NCBI RefSeq assembly: GCF_964019385.1
Contig: NC_088653.1
Span: 13,478,154-13,542,153 of the forward strand
DNA length: 64,000 nucleotides
Direction: 5' to 3'
Source: Sycon ciliatum
Lineage: Eukaryota; Porifera; Calcarea; Leucosolenida; Sycettidae
The translations under genes and the position numbers were made by a program. Shown in pieces: positions 43,464-53,850 of this stretch. A model generated the notes under the pieces. The model was not told the DNA's origin. It ran no database searches and saw only the letters and a program-made list of their open reading frames with translations. Positions within the stretch are counted from its first letter, which is position 1, and each line of letters begins with the position of its first letter.

Positions 43464-44356
43464 TGCTGCGGTTGTGGCCATGGTAGAATATCACGAATGC
43501 CCACGACTTCGGCCAACTCGATTTCGCGAAGCTTGCCACTGTGGGCTGTTGCACACGACACTGTCACCGATCCACTTCGACATGGGGCAGACGCTGGACC
43601 AGACAACACACAACCGATACTTTCACCAAGCTCGCCGATGTGGGCTGTCACACACGACACGGTCACCGGTGCACTGCTTCGACCCGGGGTGGGCGCGGAA
43701 CCCGAGGTCACACATCCGATCTCTGTGTTCCACACAGTCTCGCCGTTGACCTCTTCCGTGCTAACCAATATCACCCTTCTCGTTTCCTTATCTTCTACGC
43801 CTTGCGCCTCTACACCTTGCGCCTCTACGTCTTGCGCCTCTACGTCTTGCGCCTCTACGTCTTGAGCTTCTACGGTTTGCGCTTCTACGTCTTGCGCTTC
43901 TACATCTTGCGCTTCTACGTCTTGCACTTCTACGTCCTTCGGCCGAGACTCCAGCTGCTTCTGAGCGTCTTCGACCGATGTCGCCATGCACTGCACCGAC
44001 CCAGTGGGCCTCGCATCTGATCCTCCCACTGGCTTCGAATACTCCTCTGGCCGCTGCTTGTCTGTAAGTCTTCCACGCCTTGTCCGGCGTCCTTTCGCGT
44101 GAGGCAAGCAAATCTCGCTTTGCTCCCTCATATTTGCTGCTGGCGATGCGCTCGTTCATTCTCTTGAGCTGTTCGTTAAACTCTGTACGGAGCGCACCCT
44201 CTTGCCGTCTAGCACTGCGCTCTTCAACCTCCTCGCTCTGTCGGAGCCTCTTCTCCACGTATTCTCTCAACCTATCGCCTTCAAATCCATACCGAATTCC
44301 GCTAGCGATAAAGCTGGCTTCAATGATCCATAGTTCCTGCGCCATGCTCGCTTCGT
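43464..44356 (-). pseudogene. Gag-derived protein of element B, frameshifted
   Basis: ATG at 44345 (MAQELWIIEASF) opens the same Gag-derived protein as element A. A 5-nt deletion after DKAWK (near 44060-44075) shifts the frame. The second frame continues TDKQRPEEYSKPVGGSD, DAQKQLESRP, ten or so DVEAQ-type pentapeptides, EEVNGETVWNTEIGCV and QPQQQMTR. It is closer to the autonomous protein than element A is in EEVNGETVWNTEIG. Confidence 0.85.
43783..43935 (-). repeat. 15-bp coding minisatellite (DVEAQ), about 10 units
   Basis: Same position as the ELEAQ repeat of element A but with a different unit (GACGTAGAGGCGCAA), indicating separate expansion or homogenisation. Confidence 0.92.
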
Positions 44357-44376
44357 ATCCTGGCGTGGTCGCCAAA

Positions 44377-44730
44377 TGTTGTGAACCCTCTGGTTCTCTA
44401 AAGTGTCAGGAACGAACGACTCCACACGGCACGAGGACAACTATTTTCTCTCAACAGTATATTTCACTTCCATCGACTAATAAGAATGAACAATGAATGA
44501 ATGAATGTATAACTAACACTAAAACCACCAGGTAGTTATAGCGTGAAAATGACAGCGTATATGATAAAAGCAAACACATACAACATACAACTACAGCGCA
44601 CACAGCAAACCGCACATAGCGCATGTAGCGTATACCACGTCGTAAACATCAGCGGTACGGCGGAGTCGGGATACAAATGCATTGAAACGAACACAATGTC
44701 ACAAGCGAGAAGGCCTTTCACTCTCGAGAA
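44377..44730 (-). repeat. 5' LTR of non-autonomous element B, truncated
   Basis: Matches the family LTR but stops at CTCTCGAGAA; the outer end is missing and unrelated sequence follows. Confidence 0.93.
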
Positions 44731-44879
44731 TACAGCAGCCAGCAAGTACAAAAAGCGAAGTTTGCAACTTTGCAATGTGTGAATATAGTGTATGTGAGAA
44801 GGGAAGTAAATAAACTCGGGTAATCAGCCAATATTAAAATCGAATTATATGAAAGGACACATGTGTTCGGAGTTATGAG

Positions 44880-44975
44880 TAGCTGCCTCAAATTTTTGTA
44901 ATAGAGATTGAGATATTCACAAAGCAAAATGATTTGAATAAAGCTGACGGTGTTTGACCAAAAGCCGGTATGAGG
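44880..44975 (+). pseudogene. Orphan family copy 7: leader relic
   Basis: TAGAGATTGAGA, then AAAGCTGACGGTGTTTGACC and GGTATG, match the 5' leader of copies 3 and 5 with the same spacing to the start codon (ATG at 44970). No family coding sequence follows. Confidence 0.6.
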
Positions 44976-45017
44976 TGAAGAATCAACAGCAGCTGCCCTA
45001 ATGTTGTTTTTGATATG

Positions 45018-45120
45018 TCGGTAAATACACGCCTGCCCGCACACGGTCTTTGCGCTGCAAATTTACTCTCGCACAGAGCTTACCTTCTCACCACCACGAC
45101 CATCAGTTAACGCCTGGCGC
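45018..45120 (+). repeat. About 100-bp dispersed repeat, copy 1
   Basis: Shares ACACGCCTGCC...CACGGTCT...CGCTGCAAA...CACAGAGCT...CACCACCACGACCATCAGTT with copies at 47615-47725, 51640-51740 and 51785-51880. Origin unknown. Confidence 0.7.
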
Positions 45121-45921
45121 CTTGTCCATGCATGGTTAATGGTGTTTGATATAACCGACTGGTACATTATCATCACTGTCACATGGAGCTCCCTCCCAGC
45201 TGCCATTCGCACCGTATCGAGCACAAGATGTTTGATCGCTCTTGGCTATCAGTAGTTATGAGCCCTCTGGTTTCACTCCAAGTAGAGTAGCGATATCATA
45301 GAGCACTACTACCACCACCCATCCTTCTATCTTATAATTTTCATTATTTTTCTTCAGCTTTTTATTCTTCAAAAGTTGTTGAGAGAGGCTTCCTCGATTC
45401 AGGATAAGGCCTGTGGAGAACCCATGAATACAAGTACATAAACAATAAGTCAGGTTGCGCTTGGGGAATAGTGACCGTGACACAGTATCGACACACCTCG
45501 GAGCTTGACTTGGGAGAATGTGTCTGAAGACTCCACTGCCGGTGTAGTGATGTTGAACATGATGGGAAAAATATGGCGGTAAATACACACCTTGCAATAT
45601 GCCTATTGCCTTTTGGATTTTGGTTTCCCTCGCCACATAGTTTGTTTGCTCCAGAATCTTTACACAGGGATGAGCTGAGTTATCAGATGGAATGGCTCGC
45701 ATTCGCCGGAGTTCGCCATCAAGAAGGGTGTTCGGCAGGGCTGTATTTTGTCCCCACATACAATTAGCCTGTACACTAAGAGTGTTATTCGTGTTGCTTA
45801 TGTGGACAGTATCGGTGTGAGAATCGGAGGACGCCAGCTGTTGAACCTACGATATGCAGATGACACGGGATTGTGTGCACATCCATCAGAAGTGTCTACC
45901 CTCACAAATGCTGTTAATAAG

Positions 45922-46353
45922 GGGGTTTCGCTCTACGGAATTACGTATGAAAATAACGTAGGAACTGCACGGAATTTTCATACGTAAAAATCGGAGCTGC
46001 TCGGTTTCGCTCTACGTGATTTATCCACGACTGCTAAACACGCGTTGTTGCTTTGGAGACACGTTGGCTGCATGCGCTCACCGCATGCACCATGTACCGA
46101 AACCGCGTTTTCCTTTTTATTTTGCACGAGGTGTACGGTGTGTTTACCTTGTGTTTCGCGCGGCTTGAGCGTTGTCATGGACAAATGCGGAAAATGAGAA
46201 AAATATTTCAAAAATTCCTACCGAGGACCCAACGTAGGAAAGAGCTTTCCTACGGAAATCCGTAGAGAGATTTACGTATGAAAGCTGCCCTCGCTCCCCG
46301 GCGCGTACGACATACGGATTTTCATACGTAATTGCATAGAGCGAAACCTCCCT
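45922..46353. mobile_element. About 430-bp MITE in LINE RT
   Basis: Ends GGTTTCGCTCTA...ATTACGTATGAAAAT and its near-perfect inverse (46318-46350). Motif TTACGTATGAAA occurs four times in subterminal positions in both orientations. The RT frame is the same before and after. No clear target duplication read. Confidence 0.82.
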
Positions 46354-46782
46354 ATTGATGCTGAAAGAGAGAAGGGCCTGTCACTGAATCTGTCCAAAAC
46401 CAAGATCACGCATATCGGAACCTGTTCTGCTGGTGCAAACGATACTGCTCCAACGCCACTTGTGGTCGACGAAGAACGAATTGCAAAGGTGAGCAGTTTC
46501 AAGTATCTGGGATCCTGGAAGACAACTTAACGGTGATTGCAGCCTCGATATTCGGTCAAAAAGAGCGTATGCTGCAGTTAGTTGACATCTGGAAAGACCA
46601 CAACATCTCCAGACAGCTGAAAATCCGGATAATGCATGCCCTAGTGTGGTCTGTCTTGCCGTATGGAGCTGAGAGTCGGACTCTGCGGAAGACAGATGAA
46701 CGACGAATACAGGCAGCAGAAATGTGGTGCTACCGACGTCTGCTCAGAGTATCCTGGATGGAGAAGCGCACAAATGACAGTT

Positions 46783-47239
46783 TTTAGATTTAATTTTTAT
46801 TATTAATTTTTTATTTAGTTTGTTTTGTTTGTTATGATTTCTTAGTTTTCCACCCGGTTTAGTTATAATTTAAATTAATATTTGGTGCAGCTTTAGCGCT
46901 ATGTGGTTTATTATTTCCTTTTTCTTAATTTCGTATTTAGCGCTTTTGGGCGTCATTATTTTCTTCTCTTTATTTCGCACCAAGTGATTATTTGTGGTAT
47001 TCTCTAGCTTCTGTTTGTTTTGCAGTTGTTCTTGTGCAACCCCCCCCACACACACACACTTTTTTCGATGCCTAGTTGCAACGCTGACGCTGAGACCTCT
47101 GGTCGGTTGAGTTGCTCCCAGCCCCTTAGCACGTCGTCCCTACATCCCCTATGTTTTGTCCTTTTCCTCGTTGCTTTTGCTCTCCACCTGTTTTCCAGTA
47201 GGGCTGTGTCAATAGTATAAAAATAAAAAATAAAAATAA
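46783..47239 (+). mobile_element. LINE 3' end (3' UTR plus A-rich tail)
   Basis: 3' part matches, in plus orientation, the 3' UTRs at 11000-10820 and 59900-59700 (minus). It carries the stem-loop motif TGAGACCTCTGGTCGG (47091-47106) and an (A)nT tail (47216-47240). It has a short target duplication AGTT and restores an open frame in the host RT if ignored. Confidence 0.8.
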
Positions 47240-47571
47240 AGTTCCCTGGTGGAGTTGGGAGTACAGAGACAGCTGCTATCCAGGGTAAAGATACGCAAAC
47301 TGACCTATTTCGGGCACACATGCCGCCCATCTGATTGCGAGCTTGTACGTGACGTGATGTTTGGTGTCGTGGATGGTAAGAGAAAGGGTGGTAGTCCGAA
47401 GATTTCCTTTGCTGACAATATCGTTTCGTGGACTGGTATGTCTCTGCATGAGAATTGCCAGTTGGCAACGGACAGAGATTCCTGGCAGTCACACTGTGCA
47501 TCTACTGCTTACACAGCTGCATAATGCCGTTAAATTTTTAAATTTTTACTATTATTTTTTTGATGGCCACG

Positions 47572-47606
47572 CAGATGATGATGATGATGATGATGATGAT
47601 GGTGAT
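47572..47606 (+). repeat. (GAT)n microsatellite
   Basis: About eleven GAT/GGT trinucleotides. Confidence 0.9.
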
Positions 47607-47614
47607 GAATATGC

Positions 47615-47725
47615 CTATGAAAACAGGCCTGCCAACACACGCTCTCTACGCTGCAACGTTTCTCTGTCACAGGGCTCTTGTTCTCACCCCACCATTAGTT
47701 CGCGTCTGGCGGCTAGTCATTACCA
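47615..47725 (+). repeat. About 100-bp dispersed repeat, copy 2
   Basis: See 45018-45120; shares GCCTGCC, CTCTACGCTGCAA, CACAGGGCTCTTGTTCTCACC and TTCGCGTCTGGCG. Confidence 0.65.
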
Positions 47726-47729
47726 CATC

Positions 47730-48834
47730 TTTGCAGCATTGAGAGCGTTTGTGGCCAGGCGCGGATTTACCGTCAGATTAATCAACACGTAAACCAGTTA
47801 ATTTCTTGTGTTAATTTCAACCTTATCTTCACCACGATATTGCCATGGGATATCGATCGTGAATGCAGACATTTCGTGCATGTTTTCAAGTTGTTTTCAA
47901 GTTCCCATGTATCCGCAGGATTCCGCTGCTTGTGCAAAGGCCCTGGCGCAGATTGCACAGCATCCCAGCCTCGTCGTTTTGACAAAAAAAGGGGAGAGAT
48001 CGACTAACTTTCCTTTTTCTTGTGTTTTATCCATTTTGCTGTCCTTGATCATTCATAGACTACATCACACTTTACGATCTTTCTAACGACGGCAAACCGC
48101 ATCTCTTTGTAACACCTTCTAACAACCATAAAAATTGCATTTTGTTTTGACTCAATCTGGCTGAAAAACCTGGGCGAACTTCAATGTTATAGGGGATTCA
48201 CAAACACACACGGGTAAAACCACGGTTATGGGAAAGTTGTTATGGAAAATATGGTACTGGGGGAAAGGAAGACCCTCTCGGGAAAAAATGGCAAAGCCGT
48301 GGCCGTGGGCCTCAGGGCTTTTGTCAAGGGAAAAATTCCATGGCTTTAAGACGCGCATGCGTAGATCTTGTCTTTGGCGAGAACTCCGAACCCTAGTTGT
48401 ACGAGTGCATCGCAACTTGCATTTTCAGACAGTGCCCATCGGAAAATCGTGCATGGCGAAAGCAAGAAACAGTACAGAATGTACTACAGAAATGCAGTAC
48501 AGATTATTTTTTTAGTTGCCCCGCCACAAGTTCATGGCCAAACGTGCGGCCAAGGCAAAACTGACCACGGGTGTGAACGGCGCCACTCCGTTGACCGACG
48601 GTCTGAACTTTCACCGTGTCCCGTGACCTCAGGTTCACCTGTGTGTGTGAATTCCCTATTACCATTCTCACACAAAGAGAAACTGCAACGAGTTCAAAAG
48701 CTGAACAACGCAAAGAACGATAAATAATGAAATTTAAAGAAAGGAAAAGGACCAAACACAAAGCGCGTGGTTGTGACGAGTTAGGAAGGAAATACAAGTT
48801 ACAAATAATGAAATATCATCCTATAGGACAAAAT
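47730..48834. other. Non-coding spacer
   Basis: Open stretches here are short and show no recognisable domain or repeat. Confidence 0.4.
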
Positions 48835-49763
48835 CTAGTCTTCATCTGATTCTGAATACAGTCCTGGAGTAATTACGGTAATCACTGGTCTGTTCACCTC
48901 CCTCTGCCTGCTGTAGAAAAAAGAATCATACTTCCTACAAAAGGGCGCTTCATTGAAAACAGGGGCTTCGGTAAAGTATTGAAATTCGAGGAGAATATTC
49001 TGACAAAATGTGCGGGCAGAAAAAACCAATATCTTGCATAGCTCACAGCCATCAATTTCGATGGATAATTGTACAGGCATCAAATGAGATATCTTGACCA
49101 AAAAAGCTATGATAAACACCAACAATGGTCTGGCAAATTGAAGTGGTAGATGTTTTTCTGGATATAAGTCCTTGTGCAAACATTTGAAACAACAGTTCAT
49201 TAAAAGTCCATAATCAGTTTCAATGTGGTTGTCTAACCTTAGATGTTCAGGTTCGATGCACAACCATGAAAGTGGTGGGAGTATAAATTTCCCGTGGCTG
49301 TGGAAAGGATACAATTCAACAGTGATGTCTGGTAGAGTCGACTGGGTGTGAGCGCCTGCCATGGTGATTCCCTTACTACATGTATGCCTATTCCTGCATC
49401 GCGTCCGTTGCCGAACTCACAGCATCGCAAGAAACATAGCTCCGCCTCAACTCCAGCGGTCCAATGGTAAGGACAATGGATCACTTGAATCTCCACTTTC
49501 CTGGGAGGATTCAATCAAATGCCACCCAACGTACGCCTGAAGTCCTTTTCAGGGAAAGAGCCAGATATCCCCGATGCTCTACTGCAAAATCGGAGATTGA
49601 TGTTTAGACATTTGCACTGGGATACGTCGATTTGGGTAGAGGTGTTCAATTTCACATTGGGAAGAAATTTCAAATCTACTGTATGAACGTCCTGAAAATA
49701 CGGGCTCTGTAACGCAAGCGGAAAGCAGAATTTTTTCGTGAAAGTCTTACTAAAATTGACCAT
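48835..49763 (-). pseudogene. Orphan family copy 6, inverted and diverged
   Basis: On the minus strand the leader ends GAAGATGG with ATG at 49763 (MVNFSKTF). Recognisable blocks: VDLKFLPNVKLNTSTQIDV, LNINLRFCSRA, FPEKDFRRTLGG, then TAG at 49517-49515, PYHWTAGVEAELCF, TPSRLYQTSLLN, a frame change near 49330, LQFARPLLVFIIAFLVKIS and a C-terminus ending SESDED that differs from the Pro-Lys-Pro of other copies. It is the most diverged and only inverted copy. Confidence 0.75.
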
Positions 49764-49916
49764 CTTCAACTGAGTGTCAAGGTGAGACCAGAATCAAAGT
49801 TGTCCTAGCTTTGAAAAACTCAGTCACTAAGAAAACGTCGACTGCGATCGACCGGATTGCAGCTGACCTTCTTGAAATGAAAATGATGAACACTGCCCAC
49901 CTTTCGCTAGACACGA

Positions 49917-49932
49917 AGTACTTATAGGTGAA
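49917..49932 (-). promoter_or_regulatory. TATA-like core promoter of orphan copy 6
   Basis: Minus strand TTCACCTATAAGTACTTCG, about 160 nt before the ATG at 49763; almost identical to copies 2 and 3 although the coding region is far more diverged. Confidence 0.65.
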
Positions 49933-51639
49933 AACTATGGTGATAATTCACAACTTTGGTTTAACTCCTGCGTAGAAAATAGACTATAGGCAGAATTAGT
50001 TATACATGAACCTGGGGAAGTGTAGGAAACAGGTAGGAATGTTCGTTCTATCTATGCCACTGGTAAGGTCTAATGACTGTTGCGAATATGTTAGCAGTTC
50101 GGCATTAGAAGTTAGAAGTTTGGCTGGTTGGAATGTGAGAAGCGTGTGGAAATTTGAGGACAACGCTCTACACGACAATGATTAGTAAGGGTTCTGGTGA
50201 GATCTGCCATCAATCGGTGTTTCTTTTGGGATGGCGTATATATGCAAACCATCCCATTTAATTCATTTCATCAGGCATCAAAATCGAGTAGATCAAAGAA
50301 GTAATTGTCGAATACCAGCTCTTGGCTGAGTGCCAGCAGCATCCTATACTAACTGAATTGCGACATTTACCAGAACTTGCCTAGCTGAACAAGGACGTGA
50401 GAATTTACTTAAAATTCCTCAATCGTGATTTTTGACACTGTATTATACTTCTAGAGTGGTAAGGTTAATATTAAAATACATGTGCACTGATACGTCTCTG
50501 TGAGAACGATACGGTTTGAAGGGCAACATGCAATACAGGGAGAGGTCAATTTGCCCCGGTGTGTAGTTTGACATCCACCGAAAGCTCTGGGGTTGGATGC
50601 AAATCCGGAAGGGGCATTTCCAGTGAACCACCAGAGAATGCTAACCTGATTACAGAGTTATTTTGCTGTAAACCTCTAACACGTTCGTAGCATAACGCCG
50701 TTTTTTATCTTATTTATTATTTTTTACTATTAATATTTTTTGTCCACAGACTTGAGTATTCCTATTTTTAGAAAGGAAGAGGACATATGGATACGAGTTA
50801 AGAGTTACTCTCAATCACTGTAACAAGATACTATAGGCAGTCAGAAAGTGCAACAACTAGGCACAAAGCTGACAAAGTACTGAGACATTTGACGTCCTGA
50901 CACTCAACATCCGAGTTTTAAATTATTATTTTTGCTAATCCTCTTTCCGTCGCGCTCGCCATTGTAACTGTATATAGGAAAGGATAATGACACCGTAGAT
51001 AGTGATTGGATGTATTCTAACTGTAATTCTTAAAATAATTCTGGTGAACACTGATTGTTATTTTGAAGACACTCAGTGCTTATAGGTGTAACCGAAGATC
51101 ATTACGTACCACAAATGTCCCTAGAACTTGTTGTGCACAAAACTGGGCATACGTACAAATTGCCGCAGACTTTCGTGTGACTTTTCATAAGCAATTCCTC
51201 TGGCACGTGTTGTTTGTTTTTGTATTAGTATTGATAGATTCTTCACAGGCCTTGTGGCGAGTTAGGGCCTGAATATGTGCTTGAAGAGAGCATGTCTGAG
51301 AAAACCAGAAAAGCTGCGCTAGGCCATCTCTCCGATTTCGTTCAAATTTTGCAGGTAGGTTTCCTTTGGGGTCTACAAAAACCATGCGAGAGGGCTCGTT
51401 GCATAACTTACGGACAACTTGGAACTGGGCGCCACCTCGAAATGGGCCCAAGCTACGACTGTATATCGGATCGAAAAACAAGCGCTGAGCGTACACAATG
51501 GACCTAAGAACGCACCACCACCTTGCCGACATTACCTCACCTGAATAGTCTTCAGATCACCACCACACAGACCCATGCCTTCATCCAGAAAAGTAATGGC
51601 CGCTGAAGCTGTAATCATGTTGTTTAATGCGGCGGTAAA
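49933..51639. other. Non-coding spacer
   Basis: A T-rich run at 50701-50740; open stretches near 50443-50631 and 51185-51532 show no recognisable domain. Part should be the upstream flank of copy 6, but I could not align it to other units. Confidence 0.4.
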
Positions 51640-51740
51640 AACACGCCTGCCTTCACACGGTCTCTACACTGCAAACTTACTCCGGCGCAGAGCTGTCCCT
51701 CTCACCATTACGACTATCAGTTCGCGAATGGCGCCTAGTG
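51640..51740 (+). repeat. About 100-bp dispersed repeat, copy 3
   Basis: Closest to the copy at 45018 (ACACGCCTGCC, CACACGGTCTCTACACTGCA, CATTACGACTATCAGTTCGC). Confidence 0.7.
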
Positions 51741-51784
51741 GATGCATCTGACATAAATATGTCGGTGAAAGAAACACTTGGCAA

Positions 51785-51880
51785 TATGGTGGTAATACAC
51801 CCCTGCCCACACCCTCTCTCAGTCTGCGCTGCAAAGGTCCTCTGGCACAGAGCTCTTCTTCTCGCCACCACCATCACGAG
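51785..51880 (+). repeat. About 100-bp dispersed repeat, copy 4
   Basis: Near-tandem with the copy at 51640; it runs directly into the upstream flank of orphan copy 5. Confidence 0.65.
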
Positions 51881-52788
51881 ACTGGTGCTTTAACTCACAG
51901 ATCAGACAGTGGAATGTATCCCGCAGAGCGTGAGAAATACCACCTGACCAATCATGTTAGGAAAGTGGAACATGAATGACCCGCGAGATTGTGTGCTGGG
52001 AGTCTAAGGTATAGCTAGATGTTGCCCTACCATGCACAGTGATTCCAGGTTTCAGCCCTGCACGAATTCACAGCCCAGTGCCCACAGGTCTAGGTCTACA
52101 CCGTGCCCGACGTGTTTCTACATGCACCCGTCCCTTACAGCCTGCTGGCTGCGCAATACACCAGGTTTGCGATACTCTATCACTGCTGGGCCTGAAACTA
52201 AAATATCCCTTTCATACACGCTCACAGTTTCACACTGCTTGCCCATACATATACTTCTATGTATATACAGCTAACCAACGTCCCAATACCACCTATATTT
52301 CTAATGGCATAAGAGATGGCGTAGAGATGACCAACAGCGTATTCATATGTCTGATGATTGTATCAAGTCCAAGTTGCATCAAACTACCCTTGTACGTTGT
52401 TGCTCTGTGAACCTACACTGTTGTAGTGTGAGCAGATCATGGCATCAGCTTTGCACTTGGAGTCGATGTCTCACCCAGCAAAACTGGCGAGAGACAATGG
52501 CTGTTAACATTTACACGAAAGGCATGTTTTTTGAACTCAGACAGAGATAGTTTCGTGGAAAGCAAGTTATCATCTTCCCACGCGTCACCGCAAAATAGTT
52601 GACTGTCACCTTAGGTTTCACTTATAACTACTTAGAATCCTGCCAATAGATGTCAGTGTTCGCCAGGATTGTTGAAGAATCGCACCTAGGTTCGGCTAAG
52701 TTACCGTCAACTTTGTGGTAGACATTGAGACACTCAAAGAGGCAAGACTAGATTGTTTAAAGCTGACAGTGTCTGAGTAAGACTCAGT
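51880..52788 (+). other. 5' flank of orphan copy 5
   Basis: 51880-52230 aligns with 34310-34640, and 52386-52560 with 8610-8800. The last 170 nt are promoter and leader. Confidence 0.6.
52610..52632 (+). promoter_or_regulatory. TATA-like core promoter of orphan copy 5
   Basis: CACCTTAGGTTTCACTTATAAC followed by TACTTAG, 165 nt before the ATG; same layout as copies 2-4 and 6. Confidence 0.65.
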
Positions 52789-53850
52789 ATGGTAGATTTC
52801 CGACTGGATTTCTGGAGCAATCGTTACCGTTACACTGTGCGACTGTGCCTAACTGTGAGTTTGAACTTCAGTCCCGATTTATCGACATTTGATTATGGTA
52901 AAATCGAACTGACCGCAGTCAGACGTCCAGAGTTACTCATCCAGTTTTCTAGTGGAGCCGGGGGAACCCGTGTTCCTTTCAGTACAGACAACTTCAGGCG
53001 CGCACTGTCAGCATTTCCAGTCGGATCGGTTTATTCCAATCAGCATGAAATCCACGTTGGTGTTACGGTTACTGCGATGGATTGCCCGGATCATTGGGTT
53101 TCAAGTATCCAGGAGGAGCTATGCAACTGGCGGGAACAGTTATTGGAGGGTGTAGTGGAGATGTACGTATTACATGTGAATTCATTAGTATTAGAGAACA
53201 GCACAGCAGGTCAAATGTACTTGTCGCATTCTGTCTGCCAGCCAGCTGTAGAGAGGTTTAACAGTTGTAGATGTACATATTACACAGACGGAGAGAAGTG
53301 CTTGATTTTCAAATATGAGTACAGACTAAACCCGCATCTTGATAACGATTATTACTTTCACTTCAATATCAGGTGTGAGCACTGGAAAAACTCCGAAATG
53401 CTTGGCAACTTCCCCCTTTTCAGACGGTTGGTGCTTAGTGTGTTGGCTATGGTGTTGAAAATATCATCGGAAATTCATGGAAAATTACGATTTGATTTCT
53501 GTGTCACGCTTCCCACTTGTACTTGTTGCTCACCTTTCATCACTTCTGCTGTTGGATACATCCTTTATATTTTGACCTATTGTCACTCATTCTTGCCAAC
53601 TTTTTACGGCCCCAATCTAAAATGTTGGAAATTCCTTTTTGATTGGGATGTTTCTCCGAGATCGGTATTCTCCCTGACAAATTTCATCGAAAGGCATAAT
53701 TTACAATTCGGTGTTAGGAATAGTGGCACGAATGTGACATATTTTTTTATTACTTTTCCACAAAACACAGAATCGATTAATCTTGGTCCGACATATTATC
53801 CTTTTAAAGTCGGTGGCACAGCTCGCTTAGGGCTTTATCCTAAGCCATGA
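52789..53850 (+). CDS. Orphan family copy 5, intact (353 aa)
   Basis: Uninterrupted from ATG 52789 (leader CTCAGTATGG) to TGA 53848-53850. Blocks: LNFSPDLSTFDYG, LIQFSSGAGGTRVPF, TDNFRRALSAF, HWVSSIQEELCNW, LENSTAGQMY, FNIRCEHWKNSEM, FRRLVLSVLAMVLK, CTCCSPFITSAVGYILYIL, SFLPTFYGPN, ITFPQNTESI and the C-terminal YPKP. The central part (PAVERFNSC) resembles the fused copy 1 (PAVERFKYL), so copies 1 and 5 may be sisters. Four Cys in the CTCC block plus the CEH could bind metal, but this is speculation. Function unknown. Confidence 0.85.
   Translation: MVDFRLDFWSNRYRYTVRLCLTVSLNFSPDLSTFDYGKIELTAVRRPELLIQFSSGAGGTRVPFSTDNFRRALSAFPVGSVYSNQHEIHVGVTVTAMDCPDHWVSSIQEELCNWREQLLEGVVEMYVLHVNSLVLENSTAGQMYLSHSVCQPAVERFNSCRCTYYTDGEKCLIFKYEYRLNPHLDNDYYFHFNIRCEHWKNSEMLGNFPLFRRLVLSVLAMVLKISSEIHGKLRFDFCVTLPTCTCCSPFITSAVGYILYILTYCHSFLPTFYGPNLKCWKFLFDWDVSPRSVFSLTNFIERHNLQFGVRNSGTNVTYFFITFPQNTESINLGPTYYPFKVGGTARLGLYPKP

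Larger units (their letters stand above)
42919..44730 (-). mobile_element. Non-autonomous BEL/Pao element B, inverted
   Basis: Same family as 34829-36640, minus strand. The 3' LTR (43285-42919, 367 bp) is complete. The 5' LTR (44730-44377) lacks its outer 17 or so bp, so no target duplication can be read. Primer-binding site (44374-44357) and polypurine tract (43296-43286) are present. A small retroposon is inserted at 43366-43450. Confidence 0.93.
45690..47524 (+). mobile_element. RTE/L1-like LINE RT fragment with two nested insertions
   Basis: RT pieces in order: SPHTISLYTKSVIR, IGVRIGGRQLLNLRYADDTG (catalytic YADD) to NAVNKG at 45921; then DAEREKGLSLNLSKTKITHI from 46354; then ERRIQAAEMWCYRRLLRVSW to 46782; then ELGVQRQLLSRVKIRKLTYFGH from 47243 to TAA 47522-47524. 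The gaps are a MITE (45922-46353) and a LINE 3' end (46783-47239). A further frameshift lies near 46525. Confidence 0.85.

Noticed and set aside
50443-50631. Possible additional orphan-family fragment (GQIDLSLY)
   Set aside because: Only a few residues resemble the QIDF block; block order is absent.
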